Shown: positions 20,026 to 29,260, numbered from the stretch's first letter. The stretch: DNA of 64,000 nt from Pseudoalteromonas sp. XMcav2-N (GCF_024124545.1 NZ_JAMXSF010000005.1:1-64000); one strand, 5' to 3'. The notes: generated by a model not told the origin, from the sequence alone. Translations and numbers: made by a program.

Positions 20026-20673
20026 ATGAAACACATTACACCTTCAGACTGGCCTCGAGCTGAGCATTTCGATTTCTACCAGGGCTTTGAACAGCCTTAC
20101 TTCAACATAACGACTCGCCTTAAAACGGGTGACCTTCATGCTTTATGCAAAAAGCGACAGCTTTCATTTACCTTTAGTTACTTATACTGTCTAAGTAAAG
20201 CTTGCCAGCATTATGTCCCGATCCGTTATCGGATAGTAAACGCACGTCCTTGCGTTGTTGATCAAGTTGACATGAGCTGCGTATTCTTGCGTGAAGACAG
20301 GAGCTTTCGATTTGTGCCTTTGGTTGCTTGTGAAGGTATCCACGACTACATTAAAGAGAATGAAGTACAAAAAAAAGTGTACCTTGAACAACCTTTGGTT
20401 AGTGAACACTTTTTGGAAACTTGTGATAATCCTCAACAACTTTATTTATCTATTTTGCCATGGCTGGATTTTAGTAGTTTTAGTCACGCTCGTAGTGCAA
20501 AAGATAACCTGGGTATTCCCAAGTGTGTCTTCGGACGCCTGGATAAACAAACCGGGGAACTGCCATTTTCAGTTGAGGTACATCATGGGTTGATGGATGG
20601 TTTGCATGTCGCTGAGTTTATTCAGCAAATAGAAACGCAATGCAAATTACTGTGTGAACAGTTATTAGGCTAA
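20026..20673 (+). CDS. CatA-like O-acetyltransferase
   Basis: A 215-aa member of the type A chloramphenicol acetyltransferase fold, active as a trimer. The catalytic motif is VEVHHGLMDGLHVAEF (HHxxxDG); PWLDFSSFSHA corresponds to the conserved PWxSFTSF segment. Both key motifs are intact, so acetyl-CoA-dependent activity is likely, but chromosomal homologues often do not give chloramphenicol resistance, and the natural acceptor is unknown. It starts 55 bases after the leucine dehydrogenase stop with no terminator in between, so read-through is possible. Confidence 0.85.
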   Translation: MKHITPSDWPRAEHFDFYQGFEQPYFNITTRLKTGDLHALCKKRQLSFTFSYLYCLSKACQHYVPIRYRIVNARPCVVDQVDMSCVFLREDRSFRFVPLVACEGIHDYIKENEVQKKVYLEQPLVSEHFLETCDNPQQLYLSILPWLDFSSFSHARSAKDNLGIPKCVFGRLDKQTGELPFSVEVHHGLMDGLHVAEFIQQIETQCKLLCEQLLG

Positions 20674-21068
20674 GCATTCCTCCTTCCCTGAATCTGTTGT
20701 TGCACGAAAGTGGATGCTTAGCGTCCAAAGAGAAATTAGCTCATTGATATTAAAAGCGAAATTAACTGCCAAATTGGTCAAGAGAAAGGCTGGGTGGAGG
20801 CGCTAAATTGCTGTAATAAAATGTAAATAAAGTTGCTTTGTGTATGAAATATAAGTGCTTAAGGTTTTTATTCTTGGTTTCCTTGTTAATACAATGTTTT
20901 TTTTCAATTTATTTCATCGCGACAAGCAAAAATTGTTTTAAACATGAAGTTGACATGGGCAATAGCATTTAGCATTATTGCACGGTTGATACTGCTAAAA
21001 GTATCCGGGGTACTCTCTAAGAGAGTGCAAAAATTATAAAAGTAACATTACTTAATTGGTTGGGAACT
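20674..21068. other. Intergenic region upstream of the TonB operon
   Basis: No gene. It contains a good promoter (20950-20978) and a leader with a short inverted repeat ACTCTCT-A-AGAGAGT (21012-21026). I do not see a Fur box. Confidence 0.6.
20950..20978 (+). promoter_or_regulatory. Promoter of the TtpC-TonB operon
   Basis: Perfect -35 TTGACA (20950-20955), 17-base spacer, -10 CATTAT (20973-20978, 4 of 6). It overlaps an inverted repeat GCAATA...TATTGC (20959-20981) that could be an operator. Confidence 0.6.
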
Positions 21069-21839
21069 ATGTCTGTTAAAATCAGAAAGAGCCTTGTAGC
21101 TTCAGCGCTTTTCGGCGCAGCGGCATTTGCAAGCAGCAATGTGATGGCAGATCCTTTGAATGACATACAAAAAGTAGGTCAGCAAACTCAAACGGCTGCT
21201 AAAAAGTCTCAAGACAAGATTGATGGTATCTACGGTCAAACTATCGAAATGGTAGCTGAGTACCGTGGAATTGTTGACGAAACAGAACTTCTGAAAGTTT
21301 ACAACGACCACGTAGCACGTTTGGTTGCAGACCAAAATGCAAATATCGAATCTCTAGAACGTCAGATCGCGACGGTTGATAAAACTAAGCAAGACGTTGT
21401 GCCTTTGATGTATCGCATGATTGATACACTCGAGCAATTCATCAAAGCGGACGTGCCGTTTGATACTGAAAAGCGTCTAGAGCGCATCGAAAGACTACGT
21501 GAAACGCTTACTAACGCAAAAGTAACGACGTCTGAAAAATACCGTCAGGTACTTGAAGCATACAGCATTGAAACTAACTACGGTTCAGCAATGGTTGCTT
21601 CTCAAGGTTCACTTGAAATCAACGGTAAAAACATCAATGTTGACTTCGCCCGTCTGGGCCGTATCGCATTCGTAGCTCAGTCTTTCGACCAGAAGCACGC
21701 GTGGGTTTGGAACACCAGCAGCAAGAAGTGGGATGAACTAGGTGAAGAATATCTGAAGCCTATCAAAGACATGATCCGTATCGCACGTGGTCAGGCTGCC
21801 CCAGAACTAGTTAAACTACCTATTTTCGGCGCGGAGTAA
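21069..21839 (+). CDS. DUF3450 periplasmic protein of the TonB operon
   Basis: A 256-aa exported protein. The signal peptide MSVKIRKSLVASALFGAAAF... ends near VMA (about 27). The rest is mostly coiled coil (about 30-110, with EYRGIVDETELLKVYNDHV) and an alpha/beta tail with AHVW-type aromatic residues. DUF3450 proteins are encoded at the head of TtpC-TonB operons in Vibrio and Alteromonadales and are thought to assist the energy-transduction complex. The ATG at 21069 is preferred over a TTG nine bases upstream, since it gives a clean signal peptide. Six bases from the next gene. Confidence 0.9.
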   Translation: MSVKIRKSLVASALFGAAAFASSNVMADPLNDIQKVGQQTQTAAKKSQDKIDGIYGQTIEMVAEYRGIVDETELLKVYNDHVARLVADQNANIESLERQIATVDKTKQDVVPLMYRMIDTLEQFIKADVPFDTEKRLERIERLRETLTNAKVTTSEKYRQVLEAYSIETNYGSAMVASQGSLEINGKNINVDFARLGRIAFVAQSFDQKHAWVWNTSSKKWDELGEEYLKPIKDMIRIARGQAAPELVKLPIFGAE

Positions 21840-21845
21840 TAAAAC

Positions 21846-23210
21846 ATGAAGAAACTATTTAAAGGTTTTGCCGTTGCTGCAGCATTAACAGTTTCTGCTG
21901 GTGGCGCGTTGAACGCACATGCAAATACTGATTCTCTGGATAAGATTCTGGAGCAGGTAAAGCAGAACCGTATCTCTGAAGGTAAAATTAACAAAGCTCG
22001 CGAACAAGAGTTCCTGTCAGATCGTGCTGACAAGCAAACTTTGCTAAACAAAGCTAAGCGCGACCTGGCTGCTGAAAAAGCACGTGGTGAGCGTCTTAAC
22101 AAGCAGTTCAAACAGAACGAAGTTACACTAGCAGAGAAAGAAACTGAGCTACTTAACGCTCAGGGTACTCTGGGTGAAATGTTCGGTGTGGTACGTCGTA
22201 ACGCTGCTGAAGCTATCGGTTCTATCGAAGCATCAATCATCAGTGCTGAAAAGCCAGGACGTTCAGAAGTTCTTCGTTCTCTGGCAGCAGCTAAAGAACT
22301 ACCAACTACTCGTGAGCTGGAAGAACTTTGGATTGCTTTCCAAACTGAAATGACTGAATCAGCTAAGATCTCTACTTTCGAATCAGAAGTAGCAGAGCTA
22401 AGCGGTGACATCAATGTTAAACAAGTAACACGTGTTGGTAACTTCAACCTGGTAACTAAAGACGGTTACGTTGTTTACGATGCAGAAAACAAGCAAATCG
22501 TACCACTTGGTAAGCAGCCTTCTTCAGACGTTCTGGCAACTGTTGCTGATCTTCTGAGCACATCTGCTGACCAGTACACACCTTTCGTTGTTGACCCAAC
22601 GCGTGGTGCTATCCTACGTCTGAACACTCAGCGTGCAACTGTTGAAGAACGTTGGCACCAGGGTGACACTGTAGGTTACATCATCACTGCATTGCTGGCA
22701 CTAGGTGCGTTGATCGCTGTTGTTCGTTTCCTAGACCTAATGCTGGTTGGTGCGAAGATCAAGTCGCAAATCAAGAACGCTAATAACCCAAGTGACAACA
22801 ACCCACTGGGCCGCATCTTGAAAGTGTACCACGATAACAAGAACCAAGACGTTGAAAACCTTGAGCTTAAACTTGACGAAGCAATTCTACGTGAAACGCC
22901 TCGCATCGAAGCTGGTATCAACATCATCAAGATCCTTGCAGCTATCGCACCTCTACTAGGTCTACTAGGTACGGTTGTTGGTATGATCCTGACGTTCGAA
23001 TCAATCACACTATTTGGTACTGGTGATCCTAAGATCATGGCAGGTAACATCTCTCTAGCTCTTGTTACTACTGCGCTTGGTCTAATTGCTGCGCTACCGT
23101 TAATCCTACTTCACGCTATCGTTGCGGGTCGTAGTAAATCTATCCTACACATTCTTGACGAGCAAAGCGCGGGTATCGTTGCTGCGCACGCGGAGAAGGA
23201 GAGAGCATAA
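21846..23210 (+). CDS. TtpC-like MotA/TolQ/ExbB protein with periplasmic N-terminal domain
   Basis: A 454-aa inner-membrane protein. A signal sequence (about 1-26) is followed by a long periplasmic coiled coil (about 30-115) and an alpha/beta domain, then a TM (about 278-300, YIITALLALGALIAVVRFLD) and a C-terminal MotA/TolQ/ExbB channel domain (about 350-450) with APLLGLLGTVVGMILTFESI. This architecture is that of TtpC, which in Vibrio is required for TonB2-dependent iron uptake in addition to ExbB2/ExbD2. Its stop overlaps the next start (TAATG). Confidence 0.92.
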   Translation: MKKLFKGFAVAAALTVSAGGALNAHANTDSLDKILEQVKQNRISEGKINKAREQEFLSDRADKQTLLNKAKRDLAAEKARGERLNKQFKQNEVTLAEKETELLNAQGTLGEMFGVVRRNAAEAIGSIEASIISAEKPGRSEVLRSLAAAKELPTTRELEELWIAFQTEMTESAKISTFESEVAELSGDINVKQVTRVGNFNLVTKDGYVVYDAENKQIVPLGKQPSSDVLATVADLLSTSADQYTPFVVDPTRGAILRLNTQRATVEERWHQGDTVGYIITALLALGALIAVVRFLDLMLVGAKIKSQIKNANNPSDNNPLGRILKVYHDNKNQDVENLELKLDEAILRETPRIEAGINIIKILAAIAPLLGLLGTVVGMILTFESITLFGTGDPKIMAGNISLALVTTALGLIAALPLILLHAIVAGRSKSILHILDEQSAGIVAAHAEKERA

Positions 23211-23734
23211 TGCTAGTCCTGGTGGAGACGTGGGAATCTATCAGGGATTTTGTTGCTACAGGCGGCGATGTATTATACGTGGTCGCGATAGCACTCTTTC
23301 TAATGTGGGTATTAATGATTGAGCGCTATTGGTTCCTATTGGCTGAATTTCCTAAAATTAAAAAGGGAATAGTAAGCAGATGGGATGCCCGCCAAGATAC
23401 TACATCTTGGTACGCACACAGAATCCGCGATGCATGGATTTCTGAAGCGTCTGAAAAATTAGATGAGCGCATGTTGATTATCAAAACATTGGTTGCAATG
23501 TGTCCGTTAATCGGTCTATTAGGTACAGTGACAGGTATGATTTCGGTATTCGAAACCATGGCTACACAAGGTACTGGTAACCCTCGATTGATGGCCTCAG
23601 GCATCTCAATGGCAACGATACCAACAATGGCTGGAATGGTTGCGGCACTATCAGGTGTATTCTTTAGCACCCGTCTGGAAGCGAGAGCTAAGATGGCTAA
23701 AGAAAAACTAATTGATAGCTTGCCACATCACTAG
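23210..23734 (+). CDS. exbB: ExbB-type proton channel subunit
   Basis: A 174-aa inner-membrane protein with three predicted membrane segments. PLIGLLGTVTGMISVFETMA and GISMATIPTMAGMVAAL are the conserved ExbB/TolQ pore-lining segments. It forms the proton-driven motor with ExbD and TonB. It overlaps the TtpC-like gene by one base, so expression is coupled. It is shorter than E. coli ExbB, as in other TonB2-type systems. Confidence 0.94.
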   Translation: MLVLVETWESIRDFVATGGDVLYVVAIALFLMWVLMIERYWFLLAEFPKIKKGIVSRWDARQDTTSWYAHRIRDAWISEASEKLDERMLIIKTLVAMCPLIGLLGTVTGMISVFETMATQGTGNPRLMASGISMATIPTMAGMVAALSGVFFSTRLEARAKMAKEKLIDSLPHH

Positions 23735-23748
23735 AGAGAGATTTTATT

Positions 23749-24153
23749 ATGGCACGTAAACAACGTTTTCGTGAGGAAGAAGAAGCAGCAGTAGACATGA
23801 CCCCGATGCTTGACATCGTATTCATCATGTTGATCTTCTTCATCGTTACCACCTCTTTTGTTAAAGAGGCCGGTATTGAAGTTAAAAAGCCAAAAGCTGC
23901 GCAGGCACAACAAACTAAGAATGCGAACATCTTTATCGCTATCCGTGAAAACGGTGAGATCTGGATGGACAAGCGTCAGGTTGATGTTGAGCGTGTAAGT
24001 GCGAACCTTGAAAATCTGTTAGCTGAACAACAAACCGAGACCGTTATTATCCAGGCGGATAAAGGCGCGAAACACGGTGTAGTTGTTAAGGTAATGGATC
24101 AGATTAAGGCAACTGACGACGCCTTGAAGATTTCAATAGCTGGAGCTAAGTGA
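23749..24153 (+). CDS. exbD: ExbD-type motor subunit
   Basis: A 134-aa protein with a short cytosolic start, one TM (about 24-42) with the essential membrane Asp in DMTPMLDIVFIMLIFFIVTT, and a periplasmic domain. Works with ExbB to couple proton flow to TonB. The stop overlaps the tonB start by four bases (GTGATGA context). Confidence 0.95.
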   Translation: MARKQRFREEEEAAVDMTPMLDIVFIMLIFFIVTTSFVKEAGIEVKKPKAAQAQQTKNANIFIAIRENGEIWMDKRQVDVERVSANLENLLAEQQTETVIIQADKGAKHGVVVKVMDQIKATDDALKISIAGAK

Positions 24154-24767
24154 TGATTCGATTTCTGTTTTCACTTCTTGCAGGTGGGGCAGTAACCTTC
24201 GGCTTATTCTTCTTTATGTCCTATCTTATCTCAGGAGGAGCGGATAGGGCTGACAATAAGAAGGAAGAGATCATAGTCGAGATTATGTCGAATCCGCCTG
24301 AATCAGATGTGCAGGAGAGGAAGCGTGTACCGCCTCCGCCTCCTCCACCGCCTAAGCAGCCGCCTAAGCCGCAGCCGCCTCAGCCTGAGAATGCTAACCC
24401 GAACGCAGGTGCAATTGGCTTTAATATGCCTAGCATCGACATCGGTGGCACAGCTGGTGGTTTAAGTGGTCCTGGTGATTTCGGTCGTGACGGTGAAGCA
24501 ACACCTATCGTTCGTATCGAACCTAAGTACCCGCCTCAAGCAGCGCGTGATGGTAAAGAAGGCTGGGTTCAGCTGCGCTTTACAATCAATGAGCTGGGTG
24601 GTGTAGATGACATTGAGATCATCGATGCTGAACCAAAACGTATCTTCAACCGTGAAGCAAAACGTGCGCTTCGCAAGTGGAAATACAGACCTAAAATCGT
24701 TGATGGTAAGCCGCAGAAACAACCTGGTATTACTGTTCAACTCGACTTTAAACTTAACCAAGGTTAA
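24150..24767 (+). CDS. TonB-type energy transducer
   Basis: A 205-aa protein. The N-terminal TM (about 4-28) is followed by a periplasmic proline-rich spacer (about 60-85; PPPPPPPPK and PQPPQP) and a C-terminal TonB domain (about 118-203) with IEPKYPPQAARDGKEGWV and the RKWKYRP segment. It would contact TonB boxes of outer-membrane receptors such as that at 56-58 kb. The spacer is short relative to E. coli TonB, as in TonB2 proteins, whose partner TtpC is thought to help span the periplasm. Confidence 0.93.
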   Translation: MMIRFLFSLLAGGAVTFGLFFFMSYLISGGADRADNKKEEIIVEIMSNPPESDVQERKRVPPPPPPPPKQPPKPQPPQPENANPNAGAIGFNMPSIDIGGTAGGLSGPGDFGRDGEATPIVRIEPKYPPQAARDGKEGWVQLRFTINELGGVDDIEIIDAEPKRIFNREAKRALRKWKYRPKIVDGKPQKQPGITVQLDFKLNQG

Positions 24768-24779
24768 TAGGAGTAAGAT

Positions 24780-26042
24780 ATGAAGCAAATGTCTAAAGCA
24801 ACAGCTCTTGCTCTGATGATGTCGTTGGCTGGCGGTGCGTTAAGCACCGCAGCAGTTGCCGCTCCGGATCCTGCGAAGATCGAAGCGCGCAAAAACGCCA
24901 AAACCAAGGTTATGGGTGAGCGAGTTGGTAAAAAGGTTATCAAAGCGTTTGACCTGTATAACGAAGACAAAGTCGATGAAGCAATCGCGTTATTGCTTGA
25001 AATCGACGCGTCTGATGACTTCGACCGTGCTACGGTTAACCGTTATTTAGGTAACCTGTATGCTCAGAAAGAAGACTATCAAACAGCGATTAAGTACATC
25101 CGTCAGGCGATAGCGCCAGACGTGTTGAACTTTAAAGATCATGGCGATCTGATCAAGCTGTTAGGTGACCTTCTAATTGGTACTGAGCAATACGAAGGCG
25201 CGAAGAAAGCTTACTATGACTGGATGGATTTTACCGGTGAGCAAGATGCGAAGGTATATGGTCGTATCGCTCAAGCCAACTATGAACTTAAAAAGTTCAG
25301 AGATGTTATTGAGCCAGCGGACCAAGCTATCGCATTAAATAAAGAAGAGCCAAATAAGTCATTTTATATGCTTAAAATTGGCTCTTACTTTGAACTTAAA
25401 CAGTTCAACAATGCCGTTAAGGTTGCTGAGGAACTGGTTAAATTGTTCCCTGAAGATCCAGAGTCCTGGACTCGTTTAGGCTCCTTCTACATGCAAACGG
25501 AAGACTATAAAAAAGGTCAGACCGTGATGGAAGTTGCATATCGTAATGGCTATTTTGAAAAAGAAAACCATTACAAGATTTTGAGTAGCTACTACTCACT
25601 GAACGAGACACCTTGGAAAGCCGCTCAAGTTATGGAAAAAGCGGTTAAAGAGGAAAAGGTTAAGCGTACGAAGCAAAATGTCACAGCGATTGCTAGCTAC
25701 TTCCACCAAGCCAAACACATTAGTGAAGCGGCAAAGTATTATGAAGAAGCTTCTAAGTTTGAAGACGATGCAGAGTTAATCCGCAAAGCAGGTAGTTTGT
25801 TACTGCAGGACCAACAGTATAGTGCAGCCGTTGTTCGCTTGAACAAAGCGTTGGAGCTTGGTTCTAAGAAAACAGGGACAATCTACTCTGATCTGGCAGA
25901 AGCTTACCTGTATCAGGAAAAGTATAAGCAAGCATATAGTGCGATTATCAAGGCTCAGGAAGATCCTAGAACGCGCAAATTCGCTCGCAGCTGGGCCTCT
26001 TTCATCAAAGAGAAAGCACAGCGTAAAGGTATCAGCCTTTAA
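24780..26042 (+). CDS. Periplasmic TPR protein of the TonB operon
   Basis: A 420-aa exported protein. Signal peptide about 1-28 (ALALMMSLAGGALSTAAVAA). Mature part is built of TPR repeats, e.g. YLGNLYAQKEDYQTAIKYIR, YFELKQFNNAVKVAEELVKL and DLAEAYLYQEKYKQAYSAII. A TPR lipoprotein/periplasmic protein closes TtpC-TonB operons in related bacteria and likely organises the complex. Thirteen bases after tonB; the operon ends at the terminator immediately downstream. Confidence 0.9.
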   Translation: MKQMSKATALALMMSLAGGALSTAAVAAPDPAKIEARKNAKTKVMGERVGKKVIKAFDLYNEDKVDEAIALLLEIDASDDFDRATVNRYLGNLYAQKEDYQTAIKYIRQAIAPDVLNFKDHGDLIKLLGDLLIGTEQYEGAKKAYYDWMDFTGEQDAKVYGRIAQANYELKKFRDVIEPADQAIALNKEEPNKSFYMLKIGSYFELKQFNNAVKVAEELVKLFPEDPESWTRLGSFYMQTEDYKKGQTVMEVAYRNGYFEKENHYKILSSYYSLNETPWKAAQVMEKAVKEEKVKRTKQNVTAIASYFHQAKHISEAAKYYEEASKFEDDAELIRKAGSLLLQDQQYSAAVVRLNKALELGSKKTGTIYSDLAEAYLYQEKYKQAYSAIIKAQEDPRTRKFARSWASFIKEKAQRKGISL

Positions 26043-26046
26043 TTAG

Positions 26047-26068
26047 AAAGCCCCGAAAGGGGCTTTTT
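26047..26068 (+). terminator. Terminator of the TonB operon
   Basis: AAAGCCCC-GAAA-GGGGCTTTTT, an 8-bp stem with a GNRA-type loop and T run, four bases after the TPR gene stop. Confidence 0.93.
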
Positions 26069-26245
26069 GCTTTTTATTACCCACTAAAACATTGTGGCCT
26101 TTATTTGTATCACTCGCGAGGCTTCTACATTAGAACTTTGATTTAAATAACAAAACCTTCCATCAATTTTGATATACTCAAACTACATATGGACCTGAGT
26201 GCTAGGTGCACGTCCGCATAGTTGAACAAGGTTGGATAAACGTAA

Positions 26246-27262
26246 ATGAAAATCTCTCGACGTAATATAGTCTGCGCGCTAGTAGCACTGACGATGGCAG
26301 CTTGTACCGAGCCACAAGTACAGATCTCATACGAAAACCTGTTGAAACAATTTAAACAGCTCAATTGGTTCGCTTACCAAAACCGTTCAGAGCAGGCAGA
26401 TATATTGTTGGAACTACCTTTTACAGAGCGTTACCTTGAGCAAAGGCACTATCTGCTTGCGCGAGCGGATCTGGATAGTCTCACCGAGGCGGCAGAGCAA
26501 GAATTACAATATCTGTCGATACAACAACGTTATCCAGAACGATTCCAGCCCTGGCCTGCCCATCTAAACATGGCAAAAATCGGACAACAACAGCTTACCT
26601 CGTCCCAGCTAGATAATTGGTACAGCTATGTTAAGTCACGTTTGAACGAAGCGCGCGAAAGTAAAATTGTACTTAACCGGATAGAAAAGCAACAGCTACT
26701 TGATTACCTAGCGCCTGATATAACCAAGCATTCAAGTGCTGCGCAAGATCTTGTCGCGTATCTAGAAAGTTATCGGGTCAGGTCCTCTTTGGGAATGTAT
26801 CAGCTGCCTAACGGAAAAGAATGGTATCAGAGCAAACTCAATTTTTATAGCGGCTCTGTTCGATCGCCGGAAGCATTGTTTGGCGAGTTGCAATCTTTGG
26901 CGGGTAAAACGAATGAGGCGCCAGTGAAAATTAATGTTGGTACGCATGAGCCCGCTGTGCACCAATTGCTGTCAAACTGTGACAAGGTGCCCGGGCTAAA
27001 CTGGAGGGATGGATTTGTCTCTCTGAGGCAAACAGTGAGTCAGTGTAAAAAGATACTTACAAAAGGTGAAGCTCAAGTTGCGTTATCTATGATGGAAGTC
27101 GATTTGGGTGTGCATTACTTTGCCTGGTCGCAGAAACAAGCTCTGTTGGCACTGCAATCTAGGTTAGCGCTGAATGAAGACCAGGCCTTCGTCGTGCTTA
27201 AAAATATCCTTTTCTATCCTGCAACCAGTTTTGTGTTGTTAGATTCAGTTATTTCTGTTTAG
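26246..27262 (+). CDS. Degenerate DUF885-like lipoprotein
   Basis: A 338-aa lipoprotein: signal with lipobox MAAC (Cys 20). Two regions recall DUF885 proteins (zinc metallopeptidase-like): SSLGMYQLPNGKEWYQSKL, and near the C-terminus VDLGVHYFAWSQKQALLAL...YPATSFV, which resembles their tail. The intervening EGxPGHH metal-binding motif of DUF885 is missing and the protein is about half the family's length, so it is probably non-catalytic. Its last 14 bases overlap the convergent dksA-like gene. Family assignment is mine from motif memory. Confidence 0.6.
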   Translation: MKISRRNIVCALVALTMAACTEPQVQISYENLLKQFKQLNWFAYQNRSEQADILLELPFTERYLEQRHYLLARADLDSLTEAAEQELQYLSIQQRYPERFQPWPAHLNMAKIGQQQLTSSQLDNWYSYVKSRLNEARESKIVLNRIEKQQLLDYLAPDITKHSSAAQDLVAYLESYRVRSSLGMYQLPNGKEWYQSKLNFYSGSVRSPEALFGELQSLAGKTNEAPVKINVGTHEPAVHQLLSNCDKVPGLNWRDGFVSLRQTVSQCKKILTKGEAQVALSMMEVDLGVHYFAWSQKQALLALQSRLALNEDQAFVVLKNILFYPATSFVLLDSVISV

Positions 27263-27602
27263 CCAGACATTCCAGACACCTTTGTGCGGCAGGATCAGCT
27301 GCCAGCAAGGTGTCTTCTATTTTCTTCTCACAATCACAGCAGTAGCCAAACTGGCCTATGTCCATCTGGCAAATTGCCGCTTCAACCTTTACCAGGCGTT
27401 CAAAATTAGGAAACTGGCCCGGACAGATGCGATCGGTTGCGATATCAACCCATTCATGTGGCGGTGATGATTGGAGGGTATCGATCAACGCCTCGGTTGC
27501 GTGATTACTGGCTTGTTTCAAATCTGCAAGGAACTCGTGCCTGATCTGGTCGAGTTCTGTCTGCAATTTTACCTGATAGTGATTCTTTAAATTCTCATTC
27601 AT
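27249..27602 (-). CDS. DksA/TraR-type zinc-finger protein
   Basis: A 117-aa protein. N-terminal helices form a short coiled coil (LQTELDQIRHEFLADLKQA), and the C-terminal C4 finger is CCDC...RCLEC within FGYCCDCEKKIEDTLLAADP. Such proteins enter the RNA polymerase secondary channel, but it lacks the tip acidic DxxDxA motif I would expect in true DksA, so the role may differ. It is 35 bases downstream of dusC on the same strand and may be co-transcribed. Confidence 0.85.
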   Translation of the reverse strand: MNENLKNHYQVKLQTELDQIRHEFLADLKQASNHATEALIDTLQSSPPHEWVDIATDRICPGQFPNFERLVKVEAAICQMDIGQFGYCCDCEKKIEDTLLAADPAAQRCLECLAKQK

Positions 27603-27637
27603 GGCGCTCTTCTCCTTTTCTGAGCATCCATTATCTA

Positions 27638-28630
27638 TTAGGCAGCAGGCTCATTGTTATGATTTGAATCAAGCGCTGGGGACTTTGCGTATTTATCCAG
27701 CACAGATACCACGTCATCTTTGCTTTTCAGGCGCTTTATTTCATCAAATAAAGTGTAGGCCTGAGGGTACTGTAACTTTAAGTAACCAAGCCACTGTTTG
27801 GTGCGAGATGAGAAATATTTTTCGCCGACTTCGGGGTCCTGGTGCATAGAGGAGTGCAGGATATGATAGACCACTTCTTGCCATTCAAGCGGACGGTATT
27901 CGCGCCCTTCCACATGTGCTTTTATTTTAGCTGCCAGGTCGGGCGTCGCCAGGGCACCACGCCCCAACATCAGGTTGTCACAGGCACTGCGTTGTTGACA
28001 ACGCATGGCATCTTCTACTTGCCAAATTTCGCCATTGGCAACCACAGGAATACTAAGTCGTTCCAAAAGTGGCGGGATTTTCTCCCAATAGGCAGGCGGT
28101 TTATAGCCATCGCGTTTGGTACGGGCATGGATCACCAAGCTGGATGCTCCTGCGCTCTGGACAGCATCGACGATTTCAGTGCTGTTTGCATCGTCATCGA
28201 ATCCGAGTCGAATTTTCGCACTGACCTCATGTTCCAGAGGTACGGCCTCACGCACAGCACGAATAATCTGATAGATTTGCTCGGGCTCTTTAAGCAACAC
28301 CGCGCCACCTCTACTCTTGTTGACGGTTTTTGCAGGGCAGCCAAAGTTAAGATCGACACCATGTGAACCCAGTTTAACGGCTTTTCTGGCATTGGACGCC
28401 AGTGCATGGGGTACCTGACCAAGCAATTGAATACGTACCGGAGTACCTGCTCGTGTCAGGCCACCATTAAGCAGCTCAGGGCAATAACGGACAAACACGC
28501 GACGAGGCAAGGTTAAATCAACAACACGGATAAACTCAGTGACACACATATCGAACCCACCCAGGTCCGTGAGTAGCTCACGCATTTTGAAGTCGACAAC
28601 GCCCTCCATTGGGGCTAAAAATAGTTTCAT
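27638..28630 (-). CDS. dusC: tRNA-dihydrouridine(16) synthase DusC
   Basis: FMN-dependent enzyme reducing U16 of tRNA to dihydrouridine with NADPH. 330 aa: TIM barrel starting KLFLAPMEGVVDFKMRELL, with the DusC-type CVTEFIRVVD; catalytic cysteine in DLNFGCPAKTVNKSRGG; phosphate-binding VVANGEIW and MLGRGALATPDL; then the C-terminal helical tRNA-binding domain. Divergent from the hvf operon. Confidence 0.94.
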   Translation of the reverse strand: MKLFLAPMEGVVDFKMRELLTDLGGFDMCVTEFIRVVDLTLPRRVFVRYCPELLNGGLTRAGTPVRIQLLGQVPHALASNARKAVKLGSHGVDLNFGCPAKTVNKSRGGAVLLKEPEQIYQIIRAVREAVPLEHEVSAKIRLGFDDDANSTEIVDAVQSAGASSLVIHARTKRDGYKPPAYWEKIPPLLERLSIPVVANGEIWQVEDAMRCQQRSACDNLMLGRGALATPDLAAKIKAHVEGREYRPLEWQEVVYHILHSSMHQDPEVGEKYFSSRTKQWLGYLKLQYPQAYTLFDEIKRLKSKDDVVSVLDKYAKSPALDSNHNNEPAA

Positions 28631-28794
28631 TATTACCGCACCAGAAAAAATCCGCGCTATTCTATACGAGAGAAGATGATTTATTAATAGGGAAATGGAG
28701 ATAAAAATTTCTCAAATGCTGAAATAAATATCTTCGGTCCATGGTCTACTAGGCGAATCATTCATTTTATTGCTACCGATTGAGAGAGAACAAC

Positions 28795-29235
28795 ATGAAA
28801 TCAGTAAAGAAAACGAACACACTTGCAATGACACTGGGCGCGGCTGTAGTGACGGCTGCAACATTTGGTGCTCCAGAGGCCGCGGCGAATCCGTTTAGCT
28901 TTGAGCAAATGACTGCGGGTTATCAGCTAGACGCTGGAGAGGGCAAATGCGGTGAAGGTAAGTGCGGCGGTGACGCCAAAGGCAAAAAAGAAGGCAAGTG
29001 CGGCGAAGGTAAATGTGGCGGTGACGCCAAAGGCAAAAAAGAAGGCAAGTGCGGCGAAGGCAAATGTGGCGGCGACGCCAAAGGCAAAAAAGAAGGCAAA
29101 TGCGGCGAAGGTAAATGTGGCGGTGACGCCAAAGGCAAAAAAGAAGGTAAATGCGGAGAAGGCAAATGTGGCGGTGATGCCAAAGGTAAAAAAGAAGGAA
29201 AATGCGGCGAAGGTAAGTGTGGTGGCCACGCTTAA
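28795..29235 (+). CDS. hvfA: HvfA-like metallophore precursor with twelve EGKCG motifs
   Basis: A 146-aa exported RiPP precursor. The signal-like leader MKSVKKTNTLAMTLGAAVV... ends at about EAAA (31). The core is six near-identical 17-residue units EGKCGEGKCGGDAKGKK, the last truncated, giving twelve EGKCG motifs. In known HvfA proteins the cysteines of EGKCG are converted by the DUF692 enzyme HvfB with HvfC to oxazolone/thioamide groups that bind copper. Both enzymes are encoded next. The start at 28795 follows GAGAGAACAAC and gives the signal peptide; an upstream in-frame start at 28780 is less likely. Confidence 0.92.
   Translation: MKSVKKTNTLAMTLGAAVVTAATFGAPEAAANPFSFEQMTAGYQLDAGEGKCGEGKCGGDAKGKKEGKCGEGKCGGDAKGKKEGKCGEGKCGGDAKGKKEGKCGEGKCGGDAKGKKEGKCGEGKCGGDAKGKKEGKCGEGKCGGHA
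28939..29229 (+). repeat. 51-bp tandem repeat encoding EGKCG pairs
   Basis: Five complete 51-base units and one 36-base partial unit in frame within hvfA. Units differ only at silent positions (GGC/GGT, AAA/AAG, TGC/TGT), which indicates expansion by recombination with selection on the peptide. Confidence 0.95.
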
Positions 29236-29260
29236 TTGATAACACGGCTAAGGAGTGATA

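Noticed and set aside
28895..29245. Repetitive frames on both strands overlapping hvfA
   Set aside because: Shadows of the 51-bp repeat; only the frame with signal peptide, SD and downstream modifying genes is real.
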